Both the position numbers and the translations under genes were made by a program. Below are positions 8,900 to 16,583 of a stretch of 64,000 nucleotides of DNA, piece after piece (position 1 is the first letter of the stretch; each line of letters opens with the position of its first letter). The stretch comes from Variovorax paradoxus (GTDB lineage Bacteria; Pseudomonadota; Gammaproteobacteria; Burkholderiales; Burkholderiaceae_C). Below the pieces are notes generated by a model. That model did not search any database. It saw only the letters and a list, made by a program, of their open reading frames with translations, and was not told the DNA's origin. The stretch is from NCBI RefSeq assembly GCF_018614875.1, contig NZ_JAGGNW010000028.1:21717-85716 (forward strand). The letters run 5' to 3'.

Positions 8900-9730
8900 A
8901 TGCCTGGAATCCAGCTCAACATCGAAGCCGCCATCCTTCAAAGCCTGGTGGAGCTGATCGAACAGCAGAATGCACTGAGCGAGGCAGAGCCGGGTGCGCC
9001 CCGGGTGCACATCGCCGCCACATCGGAAGATCTGGTGCACTCGGCCTCGGTGATGACGCAGGCGTTCGTGAGAAACGGCGATAAGGCCTGGATCGCGTGG
9101 CTGCGGCCTGCTGACGTTCAGCGCATCCGTGCAGGGGACTTCGTCGATGCCGAGAGAAAAATCGGTCGCGTCATCCACTACCTTTTGCAGGCGACGTTCC
9201 GCACCGGGGGCGTGGTGGTGGTGGAGACCGCACATGATGAGCTGCATGGCGATCGTACGGTCCGCGGTGCGGCGCTCAGAACCTTGCCGAGCGCCGTTCG
9301 TTCAACGCCGAGCCTCTTGCATGAATTGACGGTTGGCGCCTATGCCGCCTTGCGTGCCTACGGTTTGCGGCGAACACTCGCGGCTCAGAGCGCTTCAGCC
9401 GCCCTGCAGCGGGCGACCCATGCGATGCGCGTGCGCGAAGGCGTTCCCGAGCGATGCATCTACGGCGGGATGGTCTGCGTCCACCCGACGCACGAACAGA
9501 AGCGTGTCGCGTCCCGGATGTCGCGACCGTTTCAACGGTTGGCCGACCTTCATGGACTCTCCTACTTGCTTCAAAGCAGCAACCCGGATCGCAACGACGC
9601 CCGTGTTTTCAGGGGCTTTGGGTTCAGGCACACGGGCGAATTTCTTTACGGTGCCTCGAAACTCAACAGCGTTGGGCCTTACACCGTCAAACTGATGATC
9701 AGAAGTCCAGCGCCTGCATTCCTTGAGTAA
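8900..9730 (+). CDS. GNAT-like N-acyltransferase
   Basis: The protein has 276 residues. The C-terminal half has the order expected of a GNAT fold: a strand MVCVHPTHEQKRVASRMSRPFQRLADLHG, corresponding to the acetyl-CoA-binding V-x-P...Q/R-x-x-G/A segment with its helix, then YLLQSSNPDRNDARVFRGFGFRHTGEF, corresponding to the strand, helix and GF ending. The N-terminal 130 residues (VHIAATSEDLVHSASVMTQAFVRNGDKAW) fit the acceptor-binding half. It follows the PLP decarboxylase by 5 nt and closes the operon. Acylation of the amine made upstream is a natural guess, but there is no direct evidence. Confidence 0.6.
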   Translation: MPGIQLNIEAAILQSLVELIEQQNALSEAEPGAPRVHIAATSEDLVHSASVMTQAFVRNGDKAWIAWLRPADVQRIRAGDFVDAERKIGRVIHYLLQATFRTGGVVVVETAHDELHGDRTVRGAALRTLPSAVRSTPSLLHELTVGAYAALRAYGLRRTLAAQSASAALQRATHAMRVREGVPERCIYGGMVCVHPTHEQKRVASRMSRPFQRLADLHGLSYLLQSSNPDRNDARVFRGFGFRHTGEFLYGASKLNSVGPYTVKLMIRSPAPAFLE

Positions 9731-10116
9731 CTGACCTTTCCCTATCAGAACCTCCATCGTGCGCTCACCCGCGCACTTCGCGGCTCCATCGGATGGATGC
9801 GCTTGCCTTAGATGCCCGTGTCGCAATCTGCGTGCCATACATCACAAGCGCGTCGATCTAGCACCGCGCCGGATGGAAAAGGCTTGGCCCTGAGCGCCTT
9901 GAATCCGCTGTCTTGTAACCATCCCGCAGGTTGTTGAGCACCCGTCTATCTACGTTCCTGGACTTTTGAAAGAATCGTTTCCGTCAGGATCTCCCAATGA
10001 GCTGGCTGTAAGCTTCTCTTCCTTGGCGGGCGTCTTCGCTCAGCAATAGATGCGAACGGTAGTAATCGTCATTTTTGATTTGAATCAAGCTCTTCGTGTG
10101 TCCGCTTCTGGCCGAC
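9731..10116. other. Intergenic, no gene seen
   Basis: About 390 bases between the operon and a convergent regulator. Short frames are shadows, and no clear hairpin with a T-run or other RNA signature was found. Confidence 0.5.
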
Positions 10117-10952
10117 TCAGTGCTCCCAACGGTGTTGCAGCAGCTTCACCTTCTGCGCGCTCTGTGCATCGACCGGCGTATAGACGACGAGCCGCATGTC
10201 CGGCGACTCCATGAACGAGCTTTGCTCCAGTTCCATCCGCCCGACGCCGCGCACCTCGAAGCGCTTGGCCCGGTCGGTGCGCATGCTGACATTGTGGTCC
10301 GGCCACCATTGTCCGAATTCGGGGCTGGCGACCTGGAGGCGTTCGATCAAATCAAGAAACGTCGGATCATCGCGATGCCGCCCGAACTCGACACGAAAGC
10401 GCGCGAGCATCGCGCGTGCATCGGTTTCCCACTGCGGTATCGCCGCGCGGTGCGCCGGGCTCGCGAACACCAGCCACAACATGTTTCTGTCTTCGGGCGC
10501 GAGTGCCGAGAGGTCGCCGAACACGGCCGAGAGGACATCGTTCCATGCAATCACGTGCATCGATGCGGTGGCGAGATAGGCCGGCCCGGTGACTGCATCG
10601 AGCATGCGGCGCAGGTGCGGCGTGACCTCGAGCGAGGGGCCGAGCGCAATCGGCGGCGGCCGGTTGTGGGCCAGCGTAAAAGGTGCGCGCGCTCGGTTGC
10701 ATCGAGCTTCAGCGCCTGAGCGATGCGGTCGAGGAAGTGCGCCGACACCTCGATCTCGCGCGCCTGCTCCAGCCACGTGTACCAGGCTAGGCCGACGCCC
10801 GCGAGGTGGCAGACCTCTTCGCGCCGCAGGCCCGGCGTTCGCTGCCTCGCCGTTGTTGGGAGACCGACTTCGGTGGGCTGCAAACGCTCGCGGCGGCTGC
10901 GCAGGAACGCGGCCAATTCGGCGCGCGCTGGCATGCTGGACGGTTGGGTCAT
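10117..10952 (-). pseudogene. XRE-family regulator with MmyB-like ligand domain, frameshifted
   Basis: The N-terminal part (from 10952) is an XRE-type helix-turn-helix: RAELAAFLRSRRERL, LRREEVCHLAGVGLAWYTWLEQ, then DRIAQALKLDATERAHL. The C-terminal part, in another frame, continues as FTLAHNRPPPIALG...YLATASMHVIAWNDVLSAVFGD...NMLWLVF, the MmyB-like/PAS-type domain of this family, and runs to 10117. Joining the two needs one extra base in the A-run at 10678-10681 (four bases where five restore the frame). Either the gene is inactivated or the read lost one base. Intact relatives are transcription factors often divergent from a dehydrogenase or reductase gene. Confidence 0.75.
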
Positions 10953-11052
10953 TGCGTGAGGCTAGTGGTTTTTATACCCGGATAACTTCCTGTCTTGTCC
11001 AGGGATGTTAGGCGTTCTACGCTGGTTCTTTCAACGGAGGAAGGACCACCGA

Positions 11053-11830
11053 ATGACACCCATCGCCCGCATCAGGGAACGCTTTCTCGACTTTCGCAGC
11101 CGGCTCTGCTCAACGCGATGCGCAGATCTCGGTGCAGCAGATCGCGGGTGAAAAGCAACGGCTGGGATTTGTTCACGAACGCTATTGCGGACGCCGTCAC
11201 CGAATTCAGCTGCGCAATTCGCTCGGAACCGCCGCTCTCGCGCTATGGGCGCTTGAACTGGGCAACATAGCGATCAGCGGCGCGACGGGCGCCGTCCTGA
11301 AGCGAAGCCTTTCAACACTCGGCCTGTTGGTCAGCAGGGCCACGGCCGAAGTGAGGGGAGAAGGGGCAGATCAACGCCAGACTTTCTCGGTGGCCTCCTT
11401 CATTGCGGATGTCGACCTTGTGGCCCGGCTCGACGTAGCGCGCAAAGGTGTCGTCTTCGAGGTGCGAACCGTGGATTCTTCGCTGGCGATCCTGGCCAAC
11501 CGGGATCTGCTCCATGCGGCGTTGGCCAATCTGCTGCAGAACGCCTTCAAGTACACCAAGGAGAGTTCCATGGTGACCCTGAGCGCCCACGCCTCGGGTG
11601 AACAGGTTCTCATCGAAGTCGAGGACCATTGCGGAGGATTGCCGGCGGGCGGCGCCGCAAAGATGTTCATCCCCTTCACACCCAACAGCGACCGTAGAGC
11701 CGGTCTGGGACTCGGACTCTCCATCGCCCGTCAGACCATCGAGGCGGACTATGGAACGTTGACGGTGCGGGACGTGCCAGCTTCGGGCTGCGTATTCACC
11801 ATCAGCCATCCGCTGCACGCTCTTCCGTAG
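11053..11830 (+). pseudogene. Sensor histidine kinase, damaged N-terminal half
   Basis: From about 11200 one frame reads LRNSLGTAALALWALELGNIAISG...LKRSL followed by the HATPase domain: N-box NLLQNAFKYT, DHCGGLP, and GLGLGLSIARQ near the end. Upstream, homologous-looking pieces lie in other frames: RERFLDFRSRL from 11053, and LFTNAIADAVTEFS just before 11215. At least two frame changes separate them, and no His of a DHp domain is obvious. The longest open stretch (11132-11830, 232 residues) could still make an ATPase fragment. It has no response regulator partner nearby. Confidence 0.65.
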
Positions 11831-11873
11831 GCCGTAGGCAAAATAGACGGCAACGCGTTCGGCAGAGCCTCCG

Positions 11874-12203
11874 CTATTCGAAGTCGCCCGCTCCCAAGAG
11901 CATCGGGTTGGCGTCCGTGTACACGTCACCAGCCGGGGCAAGTTCAAGCACTTTGGCGTTGATCGTCGCTCGATGAGACCGGTATGCATGACCAAGATCC
12001 TTCTCGCCTTGTCCCGCTCCAAAGTGAGTCTCAAGCGCCGCGCGCGCAATGGCCACAGGAACCGATCGCTCGCCATCCATACGGCTGACGCGCACAAACA
12101 GCGTGCCGCCTCTGTCTTCGAGGTTCGCGAAGTCGTCCCGAGGGCCGGCGCTCTCTTTCCCATTACTTGCTTGCGGTTCGACGCAATCCGTCATTCTCGT
12201 CAT
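11874..12203 (-). CDS. DUF1488-like small protein
   Basis: The ATG at 12203 gives 109 residues; the frame is open further upstream but composition changes there. The core VPVAIARAALETHFGAGQ...YRSHRATINAKVLEL followed by a short acidic end resembles DUF1488 proteins (beta strand, eALe helix, HR-x-x-I helix). The function of that family is unknown. It stands alone on the minus strand in a decayed region, with no strong ribosome-binding site. A second in-frame Met lies 3 codons downstream. Confidence 0.45.
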   Translation of the reverse strand: MTRMTDCVEPQASNGKESAGPRDDFANLEDRGGTLFVRVSRMDGERSVPVAIARAALETHFGAGQGEKDLGHAYRSHRATINAKVLELAPAGDVYTDANPMLLGAGDFE

Positions 12204-12694
12204 TTGGCACCCCGTTCTTGCAAGCTCATTGCCAGCAATGATCCTGATCCAGCAAGGCACCTGAGCCAGCCGGATGGGCGAGCACGTGCAGGACAGACTC
12301 CTACAACGGTGACGCGCACGTAAGTTGCCCTCCAGCAAACAGTGCAGCCGCTCGGCCGTCAGCGTGGGAACTGCCTCGGCCGAGAGCCAGATGAACCTGT
12401 CCGAGCTGCACACCGTTGGGCAGTCGCACCTGCAAACCAACCATCGGGGGGCGGTGCCGCCAAGGAACTCTCATCAGGGATCACCGCCACGGTGGTAGCA
12501 GGCGTGTGGGCTGCCGCGCCGGCTTCTGTGCGAGATCCGGCGTTTCGACGTGTCGTAACGGAGCTCTAAGACTATAGGTGCGCCGCCACCGGCCTGCGAT
12601 TGGTGCTTCCAGACGGAACCGCGATGGTTGAAGCGTATGCGGTCAATTAATCACGCCCTTGAGTTGCTGGCTGCGACCTGACAGCCTACGTTCC
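12204..12694. other. Intergenic, no gene supported
   Basis: About 490 bases. Frames of up to 75 codons occur but have no recognisable motif, usual codon pattern or start signal. The region lies between remnants and is probably relic sequence. Confidence 0.4.
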
Positions 12695-12915
12695 CACATA
12701 GATCAAGGCTTCTTCGGGCGGCTAAAAACGGAACTGTTCTACCCTCGGGACTGGAAGACGACAACCATTGAGCAGTTCATGGTCGTTGATTCCTACACCG
12801 CTGGTACAACGAAAAGCGGGATCAAGATCTCTCTTGGCTCTCCCAGCCCCATCGAATACCGAGAGAGTCTTGGACTTACGGCATAAAACCAGTCCAAGTT
12901 TTTATCCGCACCCCC
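12695..12915 (+). mobile_element. IS3-family remnant (3' end of orfB and terminus)
   Basis: The sequence encodes the end of an IS3/IS150-type transposase: GFFGRLKTELFYPRDW, TTIEQF, then KISL...PIEYRESLGLTA with stop at 12886. Between them RWYNEKR is only readable in another frame (12799), because a one-base loss near 12797 and a one-base gain near 12819 compensate each other. The catalytic DDE residues upstream are gone. The bases after the stop (AAACCAGTCCAAGTTTTTAT) resemble the right end seen after this ORF in IS150-group elements. Confidence 0.7.
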
Positions 12916-12996
12916 TTCGTCTTGTTTCGATACCGTCCTACAGTGACCCAGCCGGGAGGTGCCGCACTATCTACTCAGCAGTAGTGAAGCCAAACC

Positions 12997-13011
12997 GAAG
13001 GAGTCTCCTTC
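12997..13011 (+). promoter_or_regulatory. Perfect dyad containing the Shine-Dalgarno of the next gene
   Basis: GAAGGAGTCTCCTTC is a perfect inverted repeat with 7-base arms around one T, ending at the base before the ATG at 13012. The AAGGAG inside it is the ribosome-binding site. It could be an operator or could occlude the site; both are inference. Confidence 0.5.
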
Positions 13012-13467
13012 ATGAACCCCACTCGCCGCCTTCTCACCACCAGCATCGCGCTCTCGAGCGTGCTTGGGCTCTTTGATGTCGCCTCTGCCAAAGGCAAGCC
13101 TCATCACAACAACGGGGCCCGACTTCTTGGCGACAAGATCAAGACCAATGGCCGACACGTCCTGGAGAAGAAAGGGCCGCACACGGTTTCGATCGACGTC
13201 ACGGACGGGAAAATCGCGGGCATGCACGTAAAGCATGACAAGAAGGGCGAGTTGCCCGTCAAGAAATACAAGACCAAAAAGAAGATGGCCCAGGCCGAAG
13301 GCCTTCATTACGCTTCCTACATCCAGGTCCAGGATCGGTACATGGGCACGACTTACATCGGCTATGCCTACTACGATGACTACGGCGACGAGCAAATCTA
13401 CTGGTATCCGTACGACATGATTCTTGATGGCGATACCGGCGCCATCGAATACGTCGCAGCCTATTGA
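13012..13467 (+). CDS. Small exported protein of unknown function
   Basis: The 151-residue protein has a signal peptide (RR in the first residues, LLTTSIALSSVLGLF, cleavage probably after DVASA). The mature part is Lys/His-rich first (KGKPHHNNG, GELPVKKYKTKKK) and Tyr/Asp-rich later (YIGYAYYDDYGDEQIYWYPYD). HTVSIDVTDGKIAGMHV and IYWYPYDMILDGDTGAIEYV have the look of PepSY-like strands, but this is not firm. A good Shine-Dalgarno AAGGAG precedes the start, and a terminator follows at 13477. It is monocistronic, probably periplasmic or secreted. Confidence 0.7.
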   Translation: MNPTRRLLTTSIALSSVLGLFDVASAKGKPHHNNGARLLGDKIKTNGRHVLEKKGPHTVSIDVTDGKIAGMHVKHDKKGELPVKKYKTKKKMAQAEGLHYASYIQVQDRYMGTTYIGYAYYDDYGDEQIYWYPYDMILDGDTGAIEYVAAY

Positions 13468-13476
13468 GAGCCTCGC

Positions 13477-13504
13477 GTCTCGCCGATTGGCGAGACCGTT
13501 TTCT
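13477..13504 (+). terminator. Rho-independent terminator
   Basis: The perfect 8-bp stem GTCTCGCC / GGCGAGAC with loop GATT is followed by CGTTTTCT. It sits 10 bases after the stop of the exported-protein gene. Confidence 0.8.
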
Positions 13505-13558
13505 ACCCATCAACTTGCTCCGGGCCTACATGGCCGCCCGTAGATCCAGGAGTCCGCC

Positions 13559-14932
13559 TTGACATCGACCACTTCCCTTTTCCGACGAACCATTTCGACA
13601 GCTCATCTGCGCAACCCAGTCGCGGCAGTGATGATGCTGTTGCCCGCCGCTTTCGTGATGACCGCATTGCCCGCCAGCGCGCTCGCGCAGCCCGCTGCCG
13701 TTGAAATTCGATCACTCGACCTGAGAACCGATGGCGACCTCGGGGCGGGTTCACGCCTGAGCTTCAGGGCCGTCGCAACCCCGCGCGGAAAGGCCGAGGT
13801 GCGCATCCGGGGCATCAGGGAAAGAATCGCGCTGCGCGAAGTCTCGCCCGGCGTCTATGTCGGCCGCTACATCATCAAGCGCGGCGAGGTGGTGCAGGAC
13901 GATCGCGACGTTCGCGTCCTACTCCGTCTGGGCAATCGCACGGCTGCAGCCGACTACCCCCTGAGCGAAATCATGGCCGCACCGCCCGTCGCCAGTGTTC
14001 CCCCGCCAGTAGCGGTTCCGCCACCGATGCCGTTGCGCATCGAGCGCTTCGGCGTAACGCCGATCGAACGCATCGAACCGGGCGCGGAATTGCGCTTCGC
14101 GCTCGACGGCGCGCCGGGTGGCTCGGCGATGATCGATTTGCCGGGGGTCACCAATGATGTGGTGCTGCGAGAGATTCGTCCCGGGCACTATGAAGGCGGC
14201 TACACGCTGCGGCGAGCAGATAACTTGAATTCGTCCCTGCCCATCGTGGCGACGCTTCGGGTCGGTGACCGAGTGGTCACCGCCAACCTGGCCGGGTCGC
14301 TGGTTCAGCCGCAGGTCGATAATCAGCCGCCCCAGGTCGTGAACATCAGTCCGCGCGAGGGCGACGCCGTCCCGAGCGGCGCCCCCGTCCAGATTTCCGC
14401 GAACTTCGAGGATCGCCGCGGCAGTGGAGTAGACCCCGCCAGCGTGCGGGTCCTGATCTCCGGCCGCAACGTCACGCCGGAGGCCAAGGTTACGCCGAAT
14501 TCGTTCAGCTACCGGACCAACCTCCCGCCGGGCCGCTACACCGTAGACGTCACTGCGCGCGACCGGGCCGGCAACACGGTGCGGCGCGACTGGCGTTTTG
14601 ACGTGGGGGCGGTGGTGCCCGTGAATGTTCCGCTGCAGATCCTGAACCACGGCAACAACGGCGCGGTGGAAGGCGGGACCACCGTCGTGCAGGGCCGAAC
14701 GGCCCCGTTCGCGACTGTGGAAGTCAAGGTCGATGCCAGCGCACAGGCGCCAGGCGGCTTCGGCGTTTCGCAGCACGTCTACTCGCAAACGCTGCAGGCT
14801 GACTCGAACGGAAACTTCTCGTTCAGCTTCTCGCCGAGGTTCCCAATTCCCGGCACACGCTATGAGGTGTCTCTTGTATCCACCAAGGCCGGGGTGACGA
14901 ACGACTCCCGACTGACCCTTTACCAGCGCTAG
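13559..14932 (+). CDS. Exported protein with repeated beta-sandwich (Ig-like) modules
   Basis: A TTG start at 13559 is chosen because AGGAG lies 6 bases upstream and the signal peptide then fits (two hydrophobic stretches ending ALPASALA, about residue 43). The 457-residue product has two similar units: RLSFRAVATPRGKAEVRI...LREVSPGVYVGRYIIKRGE and ELRFALDGAPGGSAMIDL...LREIRPGHYEGGYTLRRAD. An Ig-like unit then begins PPQVVNISPREGDAVPSGAPVQISANFED, and a final sandwich ends at the stop. This architecture suggests a periplasmic or surface protein. The stop TAG is part of the CTAG target of an IS5-family insertion, so the C-terminus is probably native. Confidence 0.72.
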   Translation: MTSTTSLFRRTISTAHLRNPVAAVMMLLPAAFVMTALPASALAQPAAVEIRSLDLRTDGDLGAGSRLSFRAVATPRGKAEVRIRGIRERIALREVSPGVYVGRYIIKRGEVVQDDRDVRVLLRLGNRTAAADYPLSEIMAAPPVASVPPPVAVPPPMPLRIERFGVTPIERIEPGAELRFALDGAPGGSAMIDLPGVTNDVVLREIRPGHYEGGYTLRRADNLNSSLPIVATLRVGDRVVTANLAGSLVQPQVDNQPPQVVNISPREGDAVPSGAPVQISANFEDRRGSGVDPASVRVLISGRNVTPEAKVTPNSFSYRTNLPPGRYTVDVTARDRAGNTVRRDWRFDVGAVVPVNVPLQILNHGNNGAVEGGTTVVQGRTAPFATVEVKVDASAQAPGGFGVSQHVYSQTLQADSNGNFSFSFSPRFPIPGTRYEVSLVSTKAGVTNDSRLTLYQR

Positions 14933-15906
14933 GGATGTCCTGCACAAAGCGGTTTGAGATGTGCGTCTGCGGGGTCGCCGTTTCGAGCGAGGCGATGGCC
15001 GGCGATTGAGCTTGATTTCCGGCATGCCGGAGTTCCGCTCGGGTCAAATGCGTTGCCCGATTCGCCTCGCACGCGCGCGTTTGCCGCGCGCCCCGCGCAC
15101 TCATGCCCCGGTTTCCATCAATTTGACGCGCGCCATCCACAGATTGCTCAGCGCAAACAGCGTGACCAACTGCGCCGTATTCTTCTTCAACCCCCGGTAG
15201 CGCACCTTCACAGTCCCGAAGGCATCGGCCTCCTCGCCATGCAGCAGAGAGTTGGCCTCTACCACGTCGTTGACGTTGCCCGCCGTCCTCGCATCGTGTG
15301 CACGAGGCCCGAATCGGCATCCACGCCGATGTGCGCCTTCATGCCAAAGAACCACTGATTGCCCTTCTTGCTCTGGTGCATCTCGGGGTCACGCGTGCCA
15401 TCGGCATTCTTCGTCGAACTGGGCGCCGCGATCAGCGTGGCGTCCACCACCGTGCCGGCCTTCAGCAGCAGGCCCTTGGCGATCAGCAGGTCATTGACCA
15501 GCGCGAGGATCTGCTCGGCCAGCTTGTGCTTGTCCAGCAGATGCCGGAATCGAAGGATGGTTCTCTCATCGGGCAGCCGGCTGTCCCAGCCCAGGCCGGC
15601 GAACTCCCGGAACAAGAGCACGTCGTGCAAGGCCTCTTCCTCGCCGGATCGCTGAGAGTGAACCACTGCTGGCATGAGGTGATCCGCAGCATCGCCTCCA
15701 CGGCAAAGGGCGGGTGGCCCTTCTTGCCTTCGGGGGCGTAGGGCGCCACCAATTCGACCAGCGCCGACCACGGCACCACACGTTCCATCTGCGCGAGGAA
15801 CTCCCGCTTGCGCGTGCGCTTGGTCGTCAGGTTCAGTCCCAGATCAGCTGCTTCATGCTTCACATCGCAAGCACGTTGCGCGCCAGGTTATGCAGAACAT
15901 TCCTAG
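14929..15906 (-). mobile_element. IS5-family element, internally deleted
   Basis: Both ends carry CTAG (14929-14932 and 15903-15906), the target duplication typical of this family. Inside them are imperfect terminal repeats: GGATGTCCTGCACAA reading inward from 14933, and GAATGTTCTGCATAA reading inward from 15902 on the minus strand (12 of 15 match). The element is about 0.97 kb, shorter than usual, and its transposase lacks a central segment, so it cannot move on its own. It inserted exactly at the stop codon of the upstream exported-protein gene. Confidence 0.75.
15101..15863 (-). pseudogene. IS5-family transposase, frameshifted and deleted
   Basis: The reading order on the minus strand is as follows. 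One frame from 15863 gives REFLAQMERVVPWSALVELVAPYAPEG...FAVEAMLRI. A second frame gives EEALHDVLLFREFAGLGWDSRLPDERTILRFRHLL...GTVVDATLIAAPSS, with the first catalytic Asp, up to KKGNQWFFGMKAHIGVDADSGLVHT. A third frame gives GNVNDVVEANSLLHGEEADAFG joined directly to VKVRYRGLKKNTAQLVTLFALSNLW. About 60-70 residues normally found between DAFG and VRYRG, including the later catalytic region, are absent. At least two frameshifts and one deletion make it inactive. Confidence 0.8.
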
Positions 15907-15968
15907 ACTAGGCGACTTCGGCGTCGGCGTGCGCGGCGTCCGACGCCAGCAGTCCCGCAACGCCGGTC

Positions 15969-16009
15969 AAAAAGAACCCCCTGCTCCGGCGAACCGGAAC
16001 AGGGGGATT
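15969..16009 (-). terminator. Rho-independent terminator on the minus strand
   Basis: CCCCCTGCTCCGG-CGAA-CCGGAACAGGGGG forms a 13-bp stem with one mismatch. On the minus strand it is followed by TTCTTTTTGAC. It would end a transcript coming from the right, where only a gene tail remains. Confidence 0.65.
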
Positions 16010-16022
16010 CAACCTGACTGCT

Positions 16023-16190
16023 GCCCTACGCCGAGGCAAGCAGCTCCTTGGCCAACGCGACCTCCAGGCGGGGCCGACTACGCGCTCGAGGGCGGCCCAT
16101 TCCCGGACGCGTGCAGCAGCCTTCTCACCGGCCGCTTCACGATCAGCTGGTACGACCGGTTTTCGGCTCGCGGTCATGTCACGTTCGGTG
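16023..16190 (-). pseudogene. C-terminal tail of a lost minus-strand gene
   Basis: Just upstream of the minus-strand terminator one frame ends RPRLEVALAKELLASA then stop. The preceding piece, REAAGEKAAARVREWAALE, is in a neighbouring frame. The composition is protein-like, and the terminator placement supports a former gene. The family is not recognised, and the rest is missing or scrambled. Confidence 0.3.
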
Positions 16191-16583
16191 CCGAAAGCAT
16201 GTCGATGACGCTGCCCGAGGCTGTAGTCGGTGGCGCGGCACCGCTCGCCAACGTGCCTGGGCTGGCCAGCGGGCGGCGAGTGCCGCGAGGCCTTCGAAGC
16301 GCAGTGACGCCTGGGTAAGTCACGGCAGCGGCCGCGATGGATAGCGACGTTTGCCGCGGCGCTCGAGAACGTTGCGGGTGTGTACCAAACGGGCGCACGG
16401 GCAAGCTGTATGTCGGGAGCGCAATGGGTGCAGGCGGGGACAGAGACAAGCCCAAAAATACCCAAATCAGGGGATGTATCATTTTTCTTGCACATGTAAC
16501 GATCCGAACATACTTCCAAAGCCGGGGAATCCCGCTGTGATTCATCCCGAATACGGCAGCCGGCTTGGCAACCAATTCGATCC

